Of a DNA stretch of 64,000 nucleotides, positions 1-11,471 are shown piece by piece. Made by a program: the position numbers and the translations under genes. Positions within the stretch are counted from its first letter, which is position 1, and every line of letters starts with the position of its first letter. The notes under the pieces were generated by a model, which saw nothing but the letters and a program-made list of their open reading frames with translations, was not told the DNA's origin and did no database searches. Source of the stretch: Physcia stellaris (Eukaryota; Ascomycota; Lecanoromycetes; Caliciales; Physciaceae); assembly GCA_018902385.1 (NCBI GenBank), contig JABSSW010000003.1:1240001-1304000 (forward strand), in the 5' to 3' direction.

Positions 1-1179
1 TCAGTTTCCATCTCAACTGATGATTGATCTTAGCAGATATTGGCAGCTGTTTCTTGCCCAAGGCGTATGTACGGGGATAGGTAATGGCCTAATCTTTTGT
101 CCAGCAGTATCGCTTCTTTCCACCTATTTCACCACGAAGAGATCCCTGGCAATCGGCTTCGCGGCTGCTGGAAGTGCCACTGGAGGGCTAATCTTTCCTG
201 CCATTGCAGAGCAACTTCTCTACCGGATTGGTTTCCCTTGGACAGTCCGTGTCATAGGCTTTGTCATGTTAGCCATGCAAATTATTGGGTTGACTTTCAT
301 GAAGCAACGCTTACCGCCGCGGAAGTCTGGACCTTTGGTCGAGTGGCCGGCCTTCAAAGAGCCGTCATACACACTATTTGCAATAGGTATGTTTCTCTTT
401 ATAGCGTTTCCACAAAAAATTCGATTCGTGCCCTGGTCTTGTAGAATAATGTAGGGAATCATCTTGAGTGCCATGACGTGCCCTGAAATACCAGTCAACA
501 GCAGACTATTATCCTTCCTGAGTCCATACTGCCTGGCCTTTGATGTGGCAGCAAATTACTGACGTGGACTACATTAGGTATGTTCATGAACTTTTGGGGA
601 TTATACTTCGCATTCTATTACGTAGGTCTTCAAACAAACCTCGTGAAGAGGTGCTAAAACTCCCAGGTTGGATCTTTTGCTCGGAACATCCTAGGCCTAA
701 GTCAGCAAGAGTCGATCAATGACTTGCTTGTCATCAACGGAGTTGGGATGATAGGTCGCCTTGTTCCAGCTTACTTGGCTGACCAGTACTTCGGACCGCT
801 CAATCTCCTTATTCCATTCGCCTGTATCTCCGGTATTCTGTTATTTGGTTGGGCTGCTGTCTCCAACACCGGTGGGCTTCTCGCGTTTGACGTCATCTAC
901 GGCCTCTTCGCTGCTGGCATTCAATCACTTTTCCCGGCAACATTGTCTAGCCTGACTACAGATCTGAAGAAGGCTGGAGTACGAATGGGCATGGTGTTCA
1001 GTGTTGTGAGCTTCGCTTGTCTGACCGGGCCGCCTCTTGGTGGAGCACTGATTGAGAAAAGAGGCGGTGGATATCTATATGCACAGATGTTCGCGGCAAG
1101 TGCTTTGACCTGTGGAAGCCTCACTCTGCTCGCTGCCCGCTTCGTAAAAACCGGACTACGATTCAAGGCAAGAGTGTAG
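1..1179 (+). CDS. MFS monocarboxylate-type transporter, 5' end outside window
   Basis: The protein looks like the C-terminal three quarters of a fungal major facilitator of the monocarboxylate porter type (MCH family), a plasma-membrane transporter whose substrate cannot be read from sequence. Seen: reading frame open to the window edge; N-terminal part with YWQLFLAQG, GIGNGLIFCPAV and STYF followed by several hydrophobic helices; C-terminal half with RLVPAYLADQYFGPLN, a hallmark loop of these porters. Three exons fit: up to 386, 578-621 and 667-1179. The introns are 191 and 45 bp with GT/AG ends, and joining them restores AIG-MFMNFWGLYFAFYY and then VGSFARNILGLSQQESINDL. About 307 residues are visible and the first helices are missing. 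Inference: functional gene cut by the window boundary. Confidence 0.85.
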
Positions 1180-3241
1180 ATGAGCAGGTCCACTCCATGG
1201 CCTCTCGTTGAAGTCGATGCCCCCATGGATCACCATCTCCTTTACTGAACATACCCAGCTGTTGGACGATCTAGCAGCCAATGACAAGATGAGAACTGTT
1301 TAGGCTGAATGATCGGCAAATATCAAAACGTTAATGTGACACGTGTCATCGCTCTGGTGTTCCTCTATCACCGCATTCGGGGATGACATGATCTCGGGGA
1401 TGGCGACGTCAATTGCCCGTTCCGGATAATACATGGCAGGTGGAGAGGGGAGAAGCTGCCGCAAGCCGGCACCATACGTCTTAACACCTTCGTCCTTACG
1501 GTTTCACGAAGTCAGCAACCAAAATTTACAGAATACACATATCGGGGTCGCAAGACTCAATGAGGAAGAACGTCATGGTCAGCTTAGGCACTAAGCTCCA
1601 TCATCATGGCATGTATTCATGCCGTATTCCCTATGGTAAGACTGTGCCTATTCTCATTTCTGTTGTTGATGCCAACAACGGGAGTCTCTCAATATCGACT
1701 CTTCTAATCTCGAGTTTCAAGCTCATGAAGGTCCTGGCGTTAGTACGGGACCTTCGATTATCTTGATGCACGCGGATAAGTCCTGTCTAGTTTTGATACT
1801 TTGATCACCTCATCCGAAGAGGAAACTATACATGTGGGGAGGATGATTCTGAGGTCCAGCCAAGTCATTGGGCGTACAGAGCTCCGCTAGACCAGCGCAC
1901 AAGATGCTGCACGGCAAACCACCTTTCGATCTGAATCTACAGCTGAACAAATCGCCCTCAGGGACAGCTAACAAACATGCAGAGGATGGACCAGGATTAA
2001 CCCCTTGAAGCGTCCATACGTCCTCAGCAGAGTTTTCTTGGATTACAGGACCAACACGGCAGTATGGCATGTGACCATACAGGACCAGCTTTGAAAGAGA
2101 CCTTCTAACCGGATCCCGTCAGCGGATCCCTCTTACACTGATCTAGCGACTTCCTTGGGATCTTCCTTTTCGGCCGTTGAATCTTGATATGACATGCTGC
2201 ACGTAGCCGTCATGTCATCAAATGTCATGTTAGCACATCGAAGCAGAATAGGAAATGTGCCCATAGACAATGTGGAACAGATCACCACTGCACCTTCCGA
2301 ATCTAATGTACGAGGAATTACTGAACATACCTACTCTATGACTGAACCGTTGGCCAATAGCCATAGCTCGACATCGGCAAGTCTTGACGGTTATTTCGTG
2401 GAAGACTCTATGATATCGTCATAAGGTGTGCAAAGTTTGACAAGAACGACTGAAAACTTGTTGAACGCTCAGGGCACGCGCTAGGCCCCCTCCCATTTCA
2501 GACATGCTTACAGTACGAAATTTTCCACTTACTGGCAGGTGGTCATTGAATGAATCCTTCCCAACGATGTCCGCCAGTAGGAAAGAAAAAGGCTATGACG
2601 TCTACGCTGCCATTTCATACCGTTCATTGCCGTGTCGGGAGTTCCACGAAAACCCGCGAAAGTCTACGTTCTGATGGCTGCTATAAACGATAGGACTGCC
2701 GCGACAATGCAGGCAGTCTAAGCTTGAATGCTGGTTGGTACCAGCTAGAAGGTTACCGCGTACGCCACGTGAGCAAGCGATATGTCACTTGCTTCTCTAG
2801 CCTTGCTGTTCCTTGACCTTTCATCATTGTCTAACACACCGGACTGTCAGGCTTCAACCACACCGTCTAGCGTGTCTGCGCGTCAAACGTCCAAGTGATT
2901 CATGTCGCTGGAAGCTTCTTGGCAGAGCGCTCTGATCATCGTACTCAGCTCGTTCTTTACCGACTATCCCAAAGCAGCGGCTTGACTGGTTGCCGTCGCG
3001 TTTCTGTAACCTTGACATGAAGCCAGTGTTGTACATCGCGCAGGGACAAAAATTCTTCAAGATGCACTATATAAGTGGAAGACAACCCATGATGCGGTGG
3101 AGGCACAATTTCGAAGCCGCTTCTCCCAAAAAACAAATCTACACTGGGACTTTCTGAAAATTCGGAGATCATTATCCGATCACTCATTGTCATCTACCAC
3201 CCCAAATTCTAGCAAGGATAACATCAAAACTCGAAGCATCA
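1180..3241. other. Gene-free stretch between transporter and zinc-ribbon gene
   Basis: About 2 kb with only short frames on either strand. None has recognisable motifs, and the base composition is ordinary. The right end probably holds the promoter and leader of the small zinc-ribbon gene. Nothing else is supported. Confidence 0.5.
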
Positions 3242-3640
3242 ATGACAATGACTCCTCCGTGTTCGAACGCTCCAGGGCACAACTTGCCAGGCCATCCGAA
3301 AGACACCCCTTGCATTCGTGGTATATTCTATGTAACTTGTACCTCCTGTGGCGGCAGTACCAGGTACATTGAGTTTTTCGTATCCTTTGTCATGTCTTAA
3401 CCGAAATGTCAAGAGGCTGCCGCTGCTGACACAATTCAAAATAGATATCCTTGCACAAAGTGTGAGGGTAAAGGTGTCATCCCCTCGCCGTGCCCTTATT
3501 GTCCACAGGACTCTACGAGCGGCAACAAGAGCACTGGTGGTAATGGTAAATCTGCTGCACCGGGGTCTACCAATCCTGCTGGTTGGCCAAAATCAGGTGG
3601 GAGCGGAGGTGCTGGCGCCATGGGATTGGGTGCCCGCTAG
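3242..3640 (+). CDS. Small zinc-ribbon (DnaJ cysteine-rich-like) protein
   Basis: A two-exon gene of 105 residues not recognised by name. Exons 3242-3363 and 3445-3640 are joined by an 81-bp intron with GT/AG ends and a TTAAC branch-like site. Joined, the protein has two CxxC pairs before and after the junction: TCTSCGGSTR, then YPCTKCEGKG, and then CPYC. This resembles half of the CxxCxGxG zinc-binding repeats of DnaJ/Hsp40. The tail is Gly/Ser/Asn-rich and ends GAGAMGLGAR. A second in-frame ATG at 3248 could be the start, since both fit MTMTPP. No other in-frame ATG lies between the upstream stop and 3242. Inference: a small zinc-binding protein, perhaps a chaperone cofactor or RNA-binding ribbon. 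The junction restoring a coherent Cys spacing is the main support. Confidence 0.65.
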
Positions 3641-6277
3641 ACTATACTTTTGAACCGACAGAACGGTATGGGACGGAGAAGCATGTGTCAGCTGTCAGGT
3701 GTCATCATTGCATCTGGGCGCATCGTATGAATGGTAGAAGCTATGTACGGCTAGTATTCTATTGGACACCACGAGAATGGCATTGACGAAAGTTTGACGA
3801 GTTCCAATCGTCCTCAAAGATTTGAGCGGTGACCCCTCCGACTCTTATTGACTTTTTCCAAAAGGCCGATTTGGTGCATCAACCGCTTCTAGAGCTTTCA
3901 CGATGTCTCTCAATGACATCGATCGTTTGGATACCTCTTTTGCCGAGAAAGAGATCGCGGACTTTATCAATACTCCACCAATACGAGAAGAGTACATGGC
4001 CCCCATGTACAGCATGTACCTACAGATCCCCGTGCGATGTCATACAGATGCACAGCATACTCCACATCGCCGCATACCGCATCTTCTCTTCGACATGACC
4101 AATCCCCTACAACGTACGACTTACGTTTCTGCGCTCACTCGGACAGAATCCCCAAAACAGCACTCGTACCGAAAAACCTGATCCGCCGCGTATCGCCCGT
4201 GGTTCTTCAGCCCGCAAGAAGTGGTACCACGATCTACCCCATTCGCACCGCGCTTTCTACGAGGGGCGGAGTGCAGTATGACATACATATCCTAAGTATT
4301 CGTCGCTCGATGGGTAAAAGTCTTGATTCTGTGCCTTGCCCTCTTCTTTGATTTTGTTTTCGGTTCGGTTCTTTGTGTTGGAGACCATGTCCTTGGGTTT
4401 GTTTGGTAGGTAGACGCCTGTCTAGAGTACATACAGTCAGATCACCTGAGCACTTTTTGATGCCTGGCTACCCAAAGGCGGGGTCCCCCCTCTCTCTATC
4501 CAGTGTTGTCAGAGCCACTTGGACTCTTGGGTCTGTTCCTGATGGTGTTCGGCGTGGACATCGCTTTCCCCGTCCCGTCGCCTCTGAGTGGTTTCCTTGA
4601 CCTGAATCTTCGATTGCGGCGGCTTGGCCATGTCTTCGCTTTTTCGGCTTTTGGTTTGCCTTGGTCGTTGTTCTTCACTCATTCCTCTCCTTCTCTCGCT
4701 CTCGCGCTCTCTCTCTCTCTCCCTGACTCTCCCTCTCTTCCTCGCCCTCTCTGACTCTCCGTCTCCTATCCACGCCTCATGCCCTACGAACAAATTTCCT
4801 TTCGAATCGAGAAGACGGAAGCCGAGACTGCTCCCTTCCACATGTCCCTTCTACCTCATTCTCATCCTCTGCCTCCGTCTTTGCCATATAGTAAGGTAAG
4901 CAGAGTCCGATCAAGAAACCGCGTTCTGCTTTCTCTTGCTTCGTCCCCAAAGGGGTTTCCGCTTTTCTGGAGAGCCTGGCTGGGTGAGTGTGGGTACTAT
5001 GTGTGGATGTGATAGTTATATGGAAGATTTGTCCGCTGTTTGCTATCCTTCTTCCGGAACATTTGTGCTCTCTTTCGCTCCCTTCCTTTTTTTCATGCTG
5101 TTCTTTCCGTCCTTCTCTCTTGGTCTATTCTAGCCTCCAACATTCGTGGTTTCCCGCTCTGATCTCTATACCCAGCCCAGCCTAAGCGGATAGCGCAGCC
5201 ACGCCCAATCTTCTCTCTCCCTTTTCGCTCGTCGCTCTGGGATCGCCCCTCACCCGTACCCTCTACTCCCTCACCACCTCTCCCCCAATCCCCATAACCC
5301 ATCCCCACCGCCATGGGAAATAAGCCTCTACTACGATCCCGGGTTTGGGGTACTGACTCTGAAGCGCTCGAGAACCGAGGGCTGGGATAATCGGGTCCCT
5401 CTATTCCAGCTATCGGTTCTAGGATCCTTGTGGTTGGGATAAGGATGATGGTGGAGTGTGCCTGGGGGCGGAGAATGATGCAGGATATGGGCAAGGAAGA
5501 TGGATGGAGAGTGGAGTGCGGACGCTGTGGTCGGGGGCGAAAGATGTTGGGGTTAGGAAGGGAGGGGGGATGGGCTGCGGTATGAGTCTTCCCTCGGATG
5601 TCTGTGGTTATTTACTGACTGTAGGGAGGGGAATAGAGAACAGAGATGAGCCTGTGCGATTGCTAAGCTTGCTGATAGACTGCTGATGTACCCTCTACGC
5701 CCCGGCTTCCTCGATTGGTGCCTAGGCTATTGTCCTCTACTACTGCTCTTATCTTCGTCATCGTCGTGGTCGTGCGTGGTGCTGGAGGTGGACAGAGGAT
5801 GGGGTAGGTATCTGCGACACGGACTGCTCACCTCGCTTCGGTCTCTGACTCCGAGAGGGGAGTCGGAAGTGGGGCCGCGAAGAGGCGATGGGGGTACAAG
5901 TAGGATAGGGATGGAAGGGGAGAGTATGAGGAGTTTGATGTTGATAGGTATAGACGTGGTTCGTATGGTGGGAGGAATCGGGCCTGGGTTTAGATATTCT
6001 TGGGTCGTATATATGGTTTAGGAAGGATGAATTAGAGGAGCTGGTTCTGAGAAGATGGAGGTTAGTAGTTATATCTTGAGTATTTAGTTGATGTTGTTAC
6101 CATGGACGGGCAAAGGGAATAATGCAATTGCGCGAACTGATACGGACCTTGACTGATCTTTCCTTGATGTCGGTTCCAGCGTTTCCCCTCATCGGTATTT
6201 TTTGCGGCTTTCAAATTTCCCCGGATCTTTGACGCTCTCGCAGCAATACTTCATGTGCTTCAGATTCCCCGAACATT
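3641..6277. other. Gene-poor stretch with pyrimidine-rich DNA
   Basis: About 2.6 kb between the zinc-ribbon gene and the 3' end of HEM4. Several 60-130 residue frames exist on both strands but they are low in complexity and show no domain. The pyrimidine-rich tract near 4.7 kb looks like the promoter or leader of a plus-strand transcript. No convincing coding exon could be assembled. Confidence 0.4.
4680..4765. repeat. CT-rich low-complexity tract
   Basis: An imperfect CT/CCT run (CTCTCGCTCTCGCGCTCTCT and onward) continues into further C/T-rich DNA. Such tracts are common just upstream of fungal transcription starts. Here no downstream gene is recognised. Confidence 0.7.
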
Positions 6278-7296
6278 TCATCCATCGCCACCTTCCCCAA
6301 CCCCCTCTACTCTCCGACAACCAATATCCCTACCCTTCATAAAAGCCTCCACCCCCTCTCTGACCCCCTCAGCGCTCGGCTTCCTCGCACAAACATCGAC
6401 CTCAAACCCAAAGCTCTCCCTCAGCCAATCTCTCGTCGTTGGCCCGATACTAGCCACGAACGTCTTCCTCCCTTCCTCCTTCCAAGCACCACCAGCCTGC
6501 CCCGTCTTTTCGTTTAGCCACCCTAGCGCCCTTAACATGTCTTCCCCACCCGTGGCGCTGAAGACGACGATCCAGCGCGCGCCGGAGTATCGCATTGCTT
6601 GCTCTGTGGCGTCTAGAGTAGCTCTAAAAGAGGATAAGAAGTTGGGAAGGGAAGTTGTGGTATAGATAACCGTTTCCCGGACGTCGATCCTTTCCGTCGC
6701 CGGAAGGGAAGGGGAGGAGAGGAGGCGGGGAATGACGTCGCGGTGTTTGGCGCCCGTGAGGAAAAGAAGAGGCTTTTTCTTCTCATCCTCTCCCTTGTCC
6801 AACTCGTTTTCTTGCTCCTTCCACCGGCTGTTGTAGTCTTTCAAGATGATATGCACCAGCGCTTCCCCCGTCCCAGCTTCCTCGCCCAGGACACTGGCTT
6901 CGCATCCTGGCAGATGTTGCGCGCATGTAGCCTTGATGGCTTTGGTGGTAGCAGGACCGACGGCATAAATGGGGATATGCCATTCTGGCTTCCTGTCCGA
7001 CTCGGGGAGCTGTGATAGCGCGAGCGCGAAAGCGGAGACCGCGCGCTGAGAGGTGAATATTAACCCCCATAGGGGATCCCATAGGGGATATATCTGTCCG
7101 AAAGAAGAGGGATGAGAGAAGAGGTATCGTAGGCATGGCCTAGGACAGGGATGTGGACAGGGTTGTAAGTGTAGGTAGGTTGGTCTGTGGAGGCGGGGCC
7201 TGAGAGAGGGCTACGGAAGAGCTGCGTGTAGCTATCGCTTTCTGGAGGATTGGAGGGTGACTTAAGGAGGATGATTGGGATTGAGGGGCTGGACAT
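6278..7296 (-). CDS. HEM4: Uroporphyrinogen-III synthase, frame interrupted once
   Basis: Haem pathway enzyme that closes and rearranges hydroxymethylbilane to uroporphyrinogen III in the cytosol. Seen: N terminus PIILLKSPSNPP then VHIPVLGH. Then, one frame away, LIFTSQRAVSAFA, the conserved block of fungal Hem4, followed by YAVGPATTKAI, FLTGAKHRDVIP, WIVVFSATGGEDMLRALGW and FVASIGPTTRDWL. Length is about 339 residues, normal for the family. The ATG at 7296 precedes a typical N terminus. Oddity: the frame changes by one base at a run of five C (plus strand, 7064-7068). Six would keep PYGGLIFTSQ in frame. Direct repeats ATAGGGGAT flank the spot. The gene is single copy and important in other fungi, so a sequencing indel is likelier than loss. 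It is divergent from SPF27 across 266 bp. Confidence 0.9.
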
Positions 7297-7562
7297 TGCG
7301 GAAACATGTTTACGAGGGAAGCTGATGCGGCTTGGAGCAACGACTCCCAGCACTGATAGAGATCTCAGGAACTCGGTGGGATGGATGACATGGCAGGGAC
7401 ATCAATCGGAGGGCGGGCCGAGGGACCTTGGAAAGCTTTCAATTATGATGCTGGCAGAGCTCTCCCAGTACACAATTCTCCCCATCAATTGCAACTCATA
7501 GAAGAACCTGCATCCCGCTGTCACAATCCTTTTGAAAACAACATCAATACCGCCATACTAAA
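7297..7562. promoter_or_regulatory. Shared divergent promoter, HEM4 / SPF27
   Basis: The 266 bp between the two start codons must carry both promoters. I see no named motif in it. Confidence 0.5.
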
Positions 7563-8220
7563 ATGCCATTAATCACCGAAAGCCACGACTCCCTCCCCTG
7601 TACTTCCCCCCCTCAACCCCTCCCCCCCCCAAACCATCCCAGCTAATAACCCCTCCCCAAACCCAGATCTCGATACCCCCTCCGAACAATACCTAGCCTC
7701 AGCACGCGCCCTCATAACCGCCTCCCTCCCCTCCAAAAGCACAACCTCGCAACCACACCCCCTACTCCCACCACCACCCTCCTCACACCGCACCCCGGCC
7801 CTAGACCTTGAACAAACGCGCCTCGCAAACTCCCCCTCCTCCCACCTGAAGGCCATAAGCACAACCCATTACGAATCGCCGAGCACGCCCTCCGAGCTCC
7901 GCGTCTCTGCTTTCTACCTCTCGAAGCGAGCGCAGAACCTCGAGCTGCTGGAGCGCTATGGAAAGAATAGCTGGTTGGTGCACAACAGTGTGCTGGAGGA
8001 AGAATTGAGGGCTGTGGAGAAGGAGCTGGTGGAGACGAGGGAGGAGGTTTTGGGGGTCAATCGCGAGAGGAAACGGTTTCAGGTCCGGGGAGGGGATGAG
8101 ATGGTGGGCTTGGAGAGGGGGTGGAAGGAGGGGGTGGGGAGGACTGTGGAGGTGCAATTGGCCGTCGGGGCGCTGGAGGGGGAGAGAAGGAAGGTTCTGA
8201 GAGCGGGTGGGGGACGATGA
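7563..8220 (+). CDS. Pre-mRNA-splicing factor SPF27/BCAS2 family
   Basis: Component of the Prp19/NineTeen complex that activates the spliceosome in the nucleus (BCAS2 in animals, cwf7 in fission yeast). Seen: the signature N terminus MPLITESHDSLP, interrupted by a 43-bp intron (7600-7642). Then come a proline-rich spacer with LDLEQTRLA, the conserved core YLSKRAQNLELLERYGKNSW and a charged coiled coil starting LEEELRAVEKELVETREEV. The joined frame gives 204 residues, close to the usual 200-230. The start is the first ATG and matches the family N terminus. The short C-rich intron lacks an obvious branch site, but without it the frame stops after about 30 codons. Confidence 0.88.
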
Positions 8221-8648
8221 GCGGGTGAATGAGGAGAGGAGTACGGTTGTGAGTTGAGGAGAGGAAGAGCTGAGGAGAGCCGGCCGCCAGTGGGCTATAC
8301 GCACAGCACTTGGTCATCAGGGTACGAAGTTGAATTTGATATTTTCTTCATTCGACTGGCATCTCAGGCTAACAACACAAGATTCTCGACAAGCTACTAC
8401 ATATCGTCCATTTCGATCCCACATTGCCACAACACAAATGCAGGATAGTTTGTACTCCCATATCCAGGCCCACCGCCATTCGTAGCACGCATCAGGTATC
8501 AGCAAACATGCAAGGAAACAATCGTCTCGATCGTGACCAGCCGACCGGGCGCGAGCTAGCTAGACCAGGAGCTAGCGTAAACACAGCCATCGTGATGGAC
8601 ATAAAGACATGTATTGTTGAGCTAATGAAGAAAGGGCTGGGAAGGACC

Positions 8649-9917
<1,269 letters not shown>

Positions 9918-11471
9918 TGTGAGAAATGTTGAGGGCCCGAATATGCCCTTGTGTAGATGGTGAGATTATTAACGAAGTGGAGGCTCTTTGTGACGGAGCC
10001 GAGCCTCGAGGTTTATAGCAGTCTATTGGCGCCGTATTAGTGAATGATGTCCTGCATCACCGTGAGGAGACAGTAGTAAGGAGTGAAGGACAGGAATGAA
10101 GGTGGCGGCCTGTTAACAACGATATGAACTCCAGAATGATTGAAAACGTACCTGCGACGGAGCTACCACATGTGTTGCCTGCCCAGTGCTTCTGAAGTGG
10201 TTTCACGTGCCGTGGACTTGCAGATGTACGGGTGCCACTTGATCTTGTACTCTCTTTCCTTTTGATCCCGCAGGTATCAGGTCAAATGATAGTGCCGTCA
10301 GGAACAGCGCAATGCTATGTATGTCGAAGGCTTTCTCGTATGTCTATGTAGTGTTGGGTTGGGCGATTCTTTGTTCCTCTTCCGGAGGGTCTTGACTCAA
10401 ACGGAAAGTCGTTCTCCCGCCAAGCCACGATGAGTCCTTTGAGTCCTGCGGTGGTGATGGATACTGCGAAATTGGCAACAAAGCTATTGGAAACCGGGTT
10501 TTACTGAACAATAATAATGAAATGAGGGAGGGATCGACGACTTTTATAGGATTCTATTATTTCTAGAGGTAGTCAGTGAATGTGCAATCTGTACTTGTGT
10601 AACCCCAGTAGTCAATTGTCCTGCTTTCGGCCTTCACAGTCTCATATGACCGGTAGGTGTGGTGTGCGTGTTGGCTTGAAGGTTTGATAGTCGTACCTGC
10701 GTCTTCGGGCCAAGCGCACTCTTTGGATGGCGGGGTGGACTGACCTTTAGTGGTTGTTCAAACTGGGGCGTTACCGGTCACACTTGGGAAATGGCGGAAA
10801 GTGAAGATGAGCGGCGAAATAGCATGCGACTGCCAGTGAGTTTATATTCAGGCTGAGCGATAGATGCCTCGTGGTCACTGAAGATTTGACCTGTAGAGCT
10901 AGCTGTCCCAAAATAGTGTCTTGAATGGAGGAGGTGGGGCAGTCTAAGCGCCGGCGGTGCTTCTCAGTTTCAGTTCAGTAAGCTTGTCATATGGACATAT
11001 ATCAACCGGCAAGAACGACCAATGTAGTAAGCCGTATCCGAACAAGTCGGTACGAGAATGTATCCCTATTGAGCTGTCTATTGTCTCCTCCCCACGCAAT
11101 CATCTCAAGTCGAATGGTCTCGTCTCAAGATGATCTAGCGTGCCAAGTCTGCGGTAACTGGTGAAAGGAATCGCTCAGCCCAACCAACAATTATGACCAC
11201 TTCTAAGCTTCACAGCCTCGCCTTGTTTCAAGAGAGAGGAACAGGCAAAGGAAGAGCTGTTCAGATCGTACCATGATGCAGATGGGCGATGTGCAGGGGA
11301 TCGAAAAGAGGTATTCCCTCCATTCGTGATCCGACTCTACGTGCTTGGATGGTCGAAACACCCCGTTGAGTGCAAGAGTATTGTGGCTCTTCCTCGGCGG
11401 CATAGCCTTACAATTGGTTTGATGATCGAAAATACACACATGTACTGCTTATTGAACAACCTGTGCATCGT
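9918..11471. promoter_or_regulatory. Long upstream region of the MAP kinase gene
   Basis: About 1.55 kb without a supportable gene, between the MAPK start and the SEC24 stop. Genes on both sides are on the minus strand, so it holds the MAPK promoter and leader and the SEC24 3' end. A 78-codon minus-strand frame at 11203-11439 shows no domain. Confidence 0.45.

Noticed and set aside
3829-4351. Three overlapping plus-strand frames
   Set aside because: Mutually exclusive frames with no domain and no plausible splice between them.
4509-4841. Minus-strand frame rich in Arg/Glu
   Set aside because: It is the antisense of a CT tract; its composition is an artefact of the repeat.
7801-8304. Long minus-strand frames opposite SPF27
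   Set aside because: Pro/Leu/His-rich shadow of a C-rich coding gene; the plus strand has clear family motifs.
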